NCBI GenBank assembly: GCA_007120055.1
Contig: SKOL01000631.1
Coordinates: 1-6,163 of the forward strand
Direction of reading: 5' to 3'
Source: Anaerobacillus sp.
GTDB taxonomy: Bacteria; Bacillota; Bacilli; Bacillales_H; Anaerobacillaceae
Length of the DNA: 6,163 nucleotides
Position numbers and translations under genes: made by a program
In this document: piece by piece, positions 5,371 to 6,163 of the stretch
Layout of the letters: each line of letters begins with the position of its first letter
How positions within the stretch are numbered: the first letter of the stretch is position 1
The notes under the pieces: generated by a model
What the model was told of the DNA's origin: nothing
Databases searched by the model: none
What the model saw: the letters and a program-made list of their open reading frames with translations, nothing else

Positions 5371-6163
5371 TTGTATTTATTTCTCGTTAACAATCAATCT
5401 GGGAATGGATTTAAAGTTTGGAAAAAAATATCTAAAATACTCTTAAAAAAGAACATCGAATATAAAGCCATTATTATAAAAGAAGATGCTAAAGAGATGC
5501 TTAAAATAAAAGATGAACTTACTACTAATATTAAAGCACTCGTTATCATTGGTGGCGATGGGACAATCCAAAAAGCAGTAAGTTATATTGGTCATACAGA
5601 AATTCCAATAGGGATAATCCCTGCCGGTTCTGGTAACGACTTTGCTAGAGCTTTAAACATACCTAAAAATATCCATAAAGCGCTAAAAAAAATTTTATTA
5701 ATGAATACGACAACCATTAACGTGATGCAAGTAAATAACCAATCGTGCCTTACTGTGGTTGGTGTTGGGTTTGACGCGAAAGTTACAGAAATAACCAATC
5801 AATCAAAAATAAAAAAGTGGTTAAACCACTTTAGAATAGGTAAGTTTGCTTATATTTTTAGTGTACTACGAGCAGTGTTATCCTATAAACCGACAGATGT
5901 TGAAATTAACATCGACGGTAAAACAAAAACTTATCGAGACGTTTGGCTCATTGCCATTGCCAATACTCAATATTACGGAGGTGGACTGAAGATATGTCCT
6001 GATGCGAACGAAAACGATAACAGCATCAATTTATGTATTGCCCATTCGTTATCAAGAATAGAACTTTTACTATTTTTTCCATTAGTCTTCATCGGCAAGC
6101 ATACATTGCATCGCTCAGTTTCAACATTAGAGGGGCAATCTATTCAAGTCACGTCAAAAGAAA
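5371..6163 (+). CDS. Diacylglycerol/lipid kinase family protein, 3'-partial
   Basis: Cytosolic or membrane-peripheral kinase of the DAGK catalytic-domain family (DgkB/YegS/BmrU type), which phosphorylates diacylglycerol or a related lipid with ATP. From the TTG start: FLVNNQSGNG (4-13), the nucleotide-binding GGDGT (61-65), GIIPAGSGNDFAR (81-93), GVGFDA (about 130-135) and GGGLKICPDANENDN in the C-terminal domain. In that last motif the usual Asp-Gly is Asp-Asn. At least 264 residues are visible and the frame is open to the window edge; relatives are about 290-310 aa, so the gene is nearly complete. TTG at 5371 is preferred over the in-frame ATG at 5353 because AAAAAAGGTGATG stands directly before it and the family begins a few residues before the VNPxSG motif; the ATG has no ribosome site. 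It runs divergently from the tat genes, with no evident link to the hydrogenase. Confidence 0.93.
   Translation, partial: MYLFLVNNQSGNGFKVWKKISKILLKKNIEYKAIIIKEDAKEMLKIKDELTTNIKALVIIGGDGTIQKAVSYIGHTEIPIGIIPAGSGNDFARALNIPKNIHKALKKILLMNTTTINVMQVNNQSCLTVVGVGFDAKVTEITNQSKIKKWLNHFRIGKFAYIFSVLRAVLSYKPTDVEINIDGKTKTYRDVWLIAIANTQYYGGGLKICPDANENDNSINLCIAHSLSRIELLLFFPLVFIGKHTLHRSVSTLEGQSIQVTSKE

Noticed and set aside
5592..5798. Minus-strand open frame inside the lipid-kinase gene
   Set aside because: Fully antisense to conserved kinase motifs (PAGSGNDFAR region); no ribosome site or family resemblance.

Overview
The window looks like chromosomal DNA of an AT-rich, low-GC Gram-positive bacterium, most likely a Bacillales member. 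The Shine-Dalgarno sites are strong AAAGGAGG/AAAGGGGG types, and the Tat proteins closely resemble the TatAd/TatCd pair of Bacillus subtilis as I remember it. No ribosomal, tRNA or transposase gene is visible.

Layout, by position. 1-1628 (minus): a [NiFe]-hydrogenase large subunit, cut at its C-terminus by the window edge. 1640-2731 (minus): the complete small subunit, with a consensus twin-arginine signal peptide and a C-terminal hydrophobic anchor. 2732-3321: an intergenic region with a candidate promoter, two 52-bp direct repeats and, between them, a 150-bp structured element with terminal inverted repeats. A strong terminator follows at 3264-3310. 3322-4053 (minus): tatC. 4054-4499: a gene-free stretch holding a terminator and two palindromic MITE-like elements. 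4500-4700 (minus): tatA. 4807-5157 (minus): an unrecognised small membrane-anchored protein. 5182-5294: a second copy, inverted, of one of the MITE-like elements. 5371-6163 (plus): a diacylglycerol/lipid-kinase family gene running off the right edge.

How the genes fit together. The hydrogenase small subunit needs the Tat system to carry the folded, cofactor-loaded heterodimer to the outer face of the membrane. The two genes for a minimal TatA-TatC translocase lie directly upstream on the same strand. This is the same arrangement as phoD-tatAd-tatCd in B. subtilis, a substrate beside its own translocase, so a dedicated or co-acquired hydrogenase export module is a reasonable inference. The rest of the module (cytochrome b subunit, maturation protease) would be expected to the left of position 1 but is not visible.

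The most unusual feature is the density of small non-coding palindromic elements: four within about 2.4 kb, all between genes. They separate tatA from tatC, and one supplies an alternative in-frame ATG upstream of the true tatC start.
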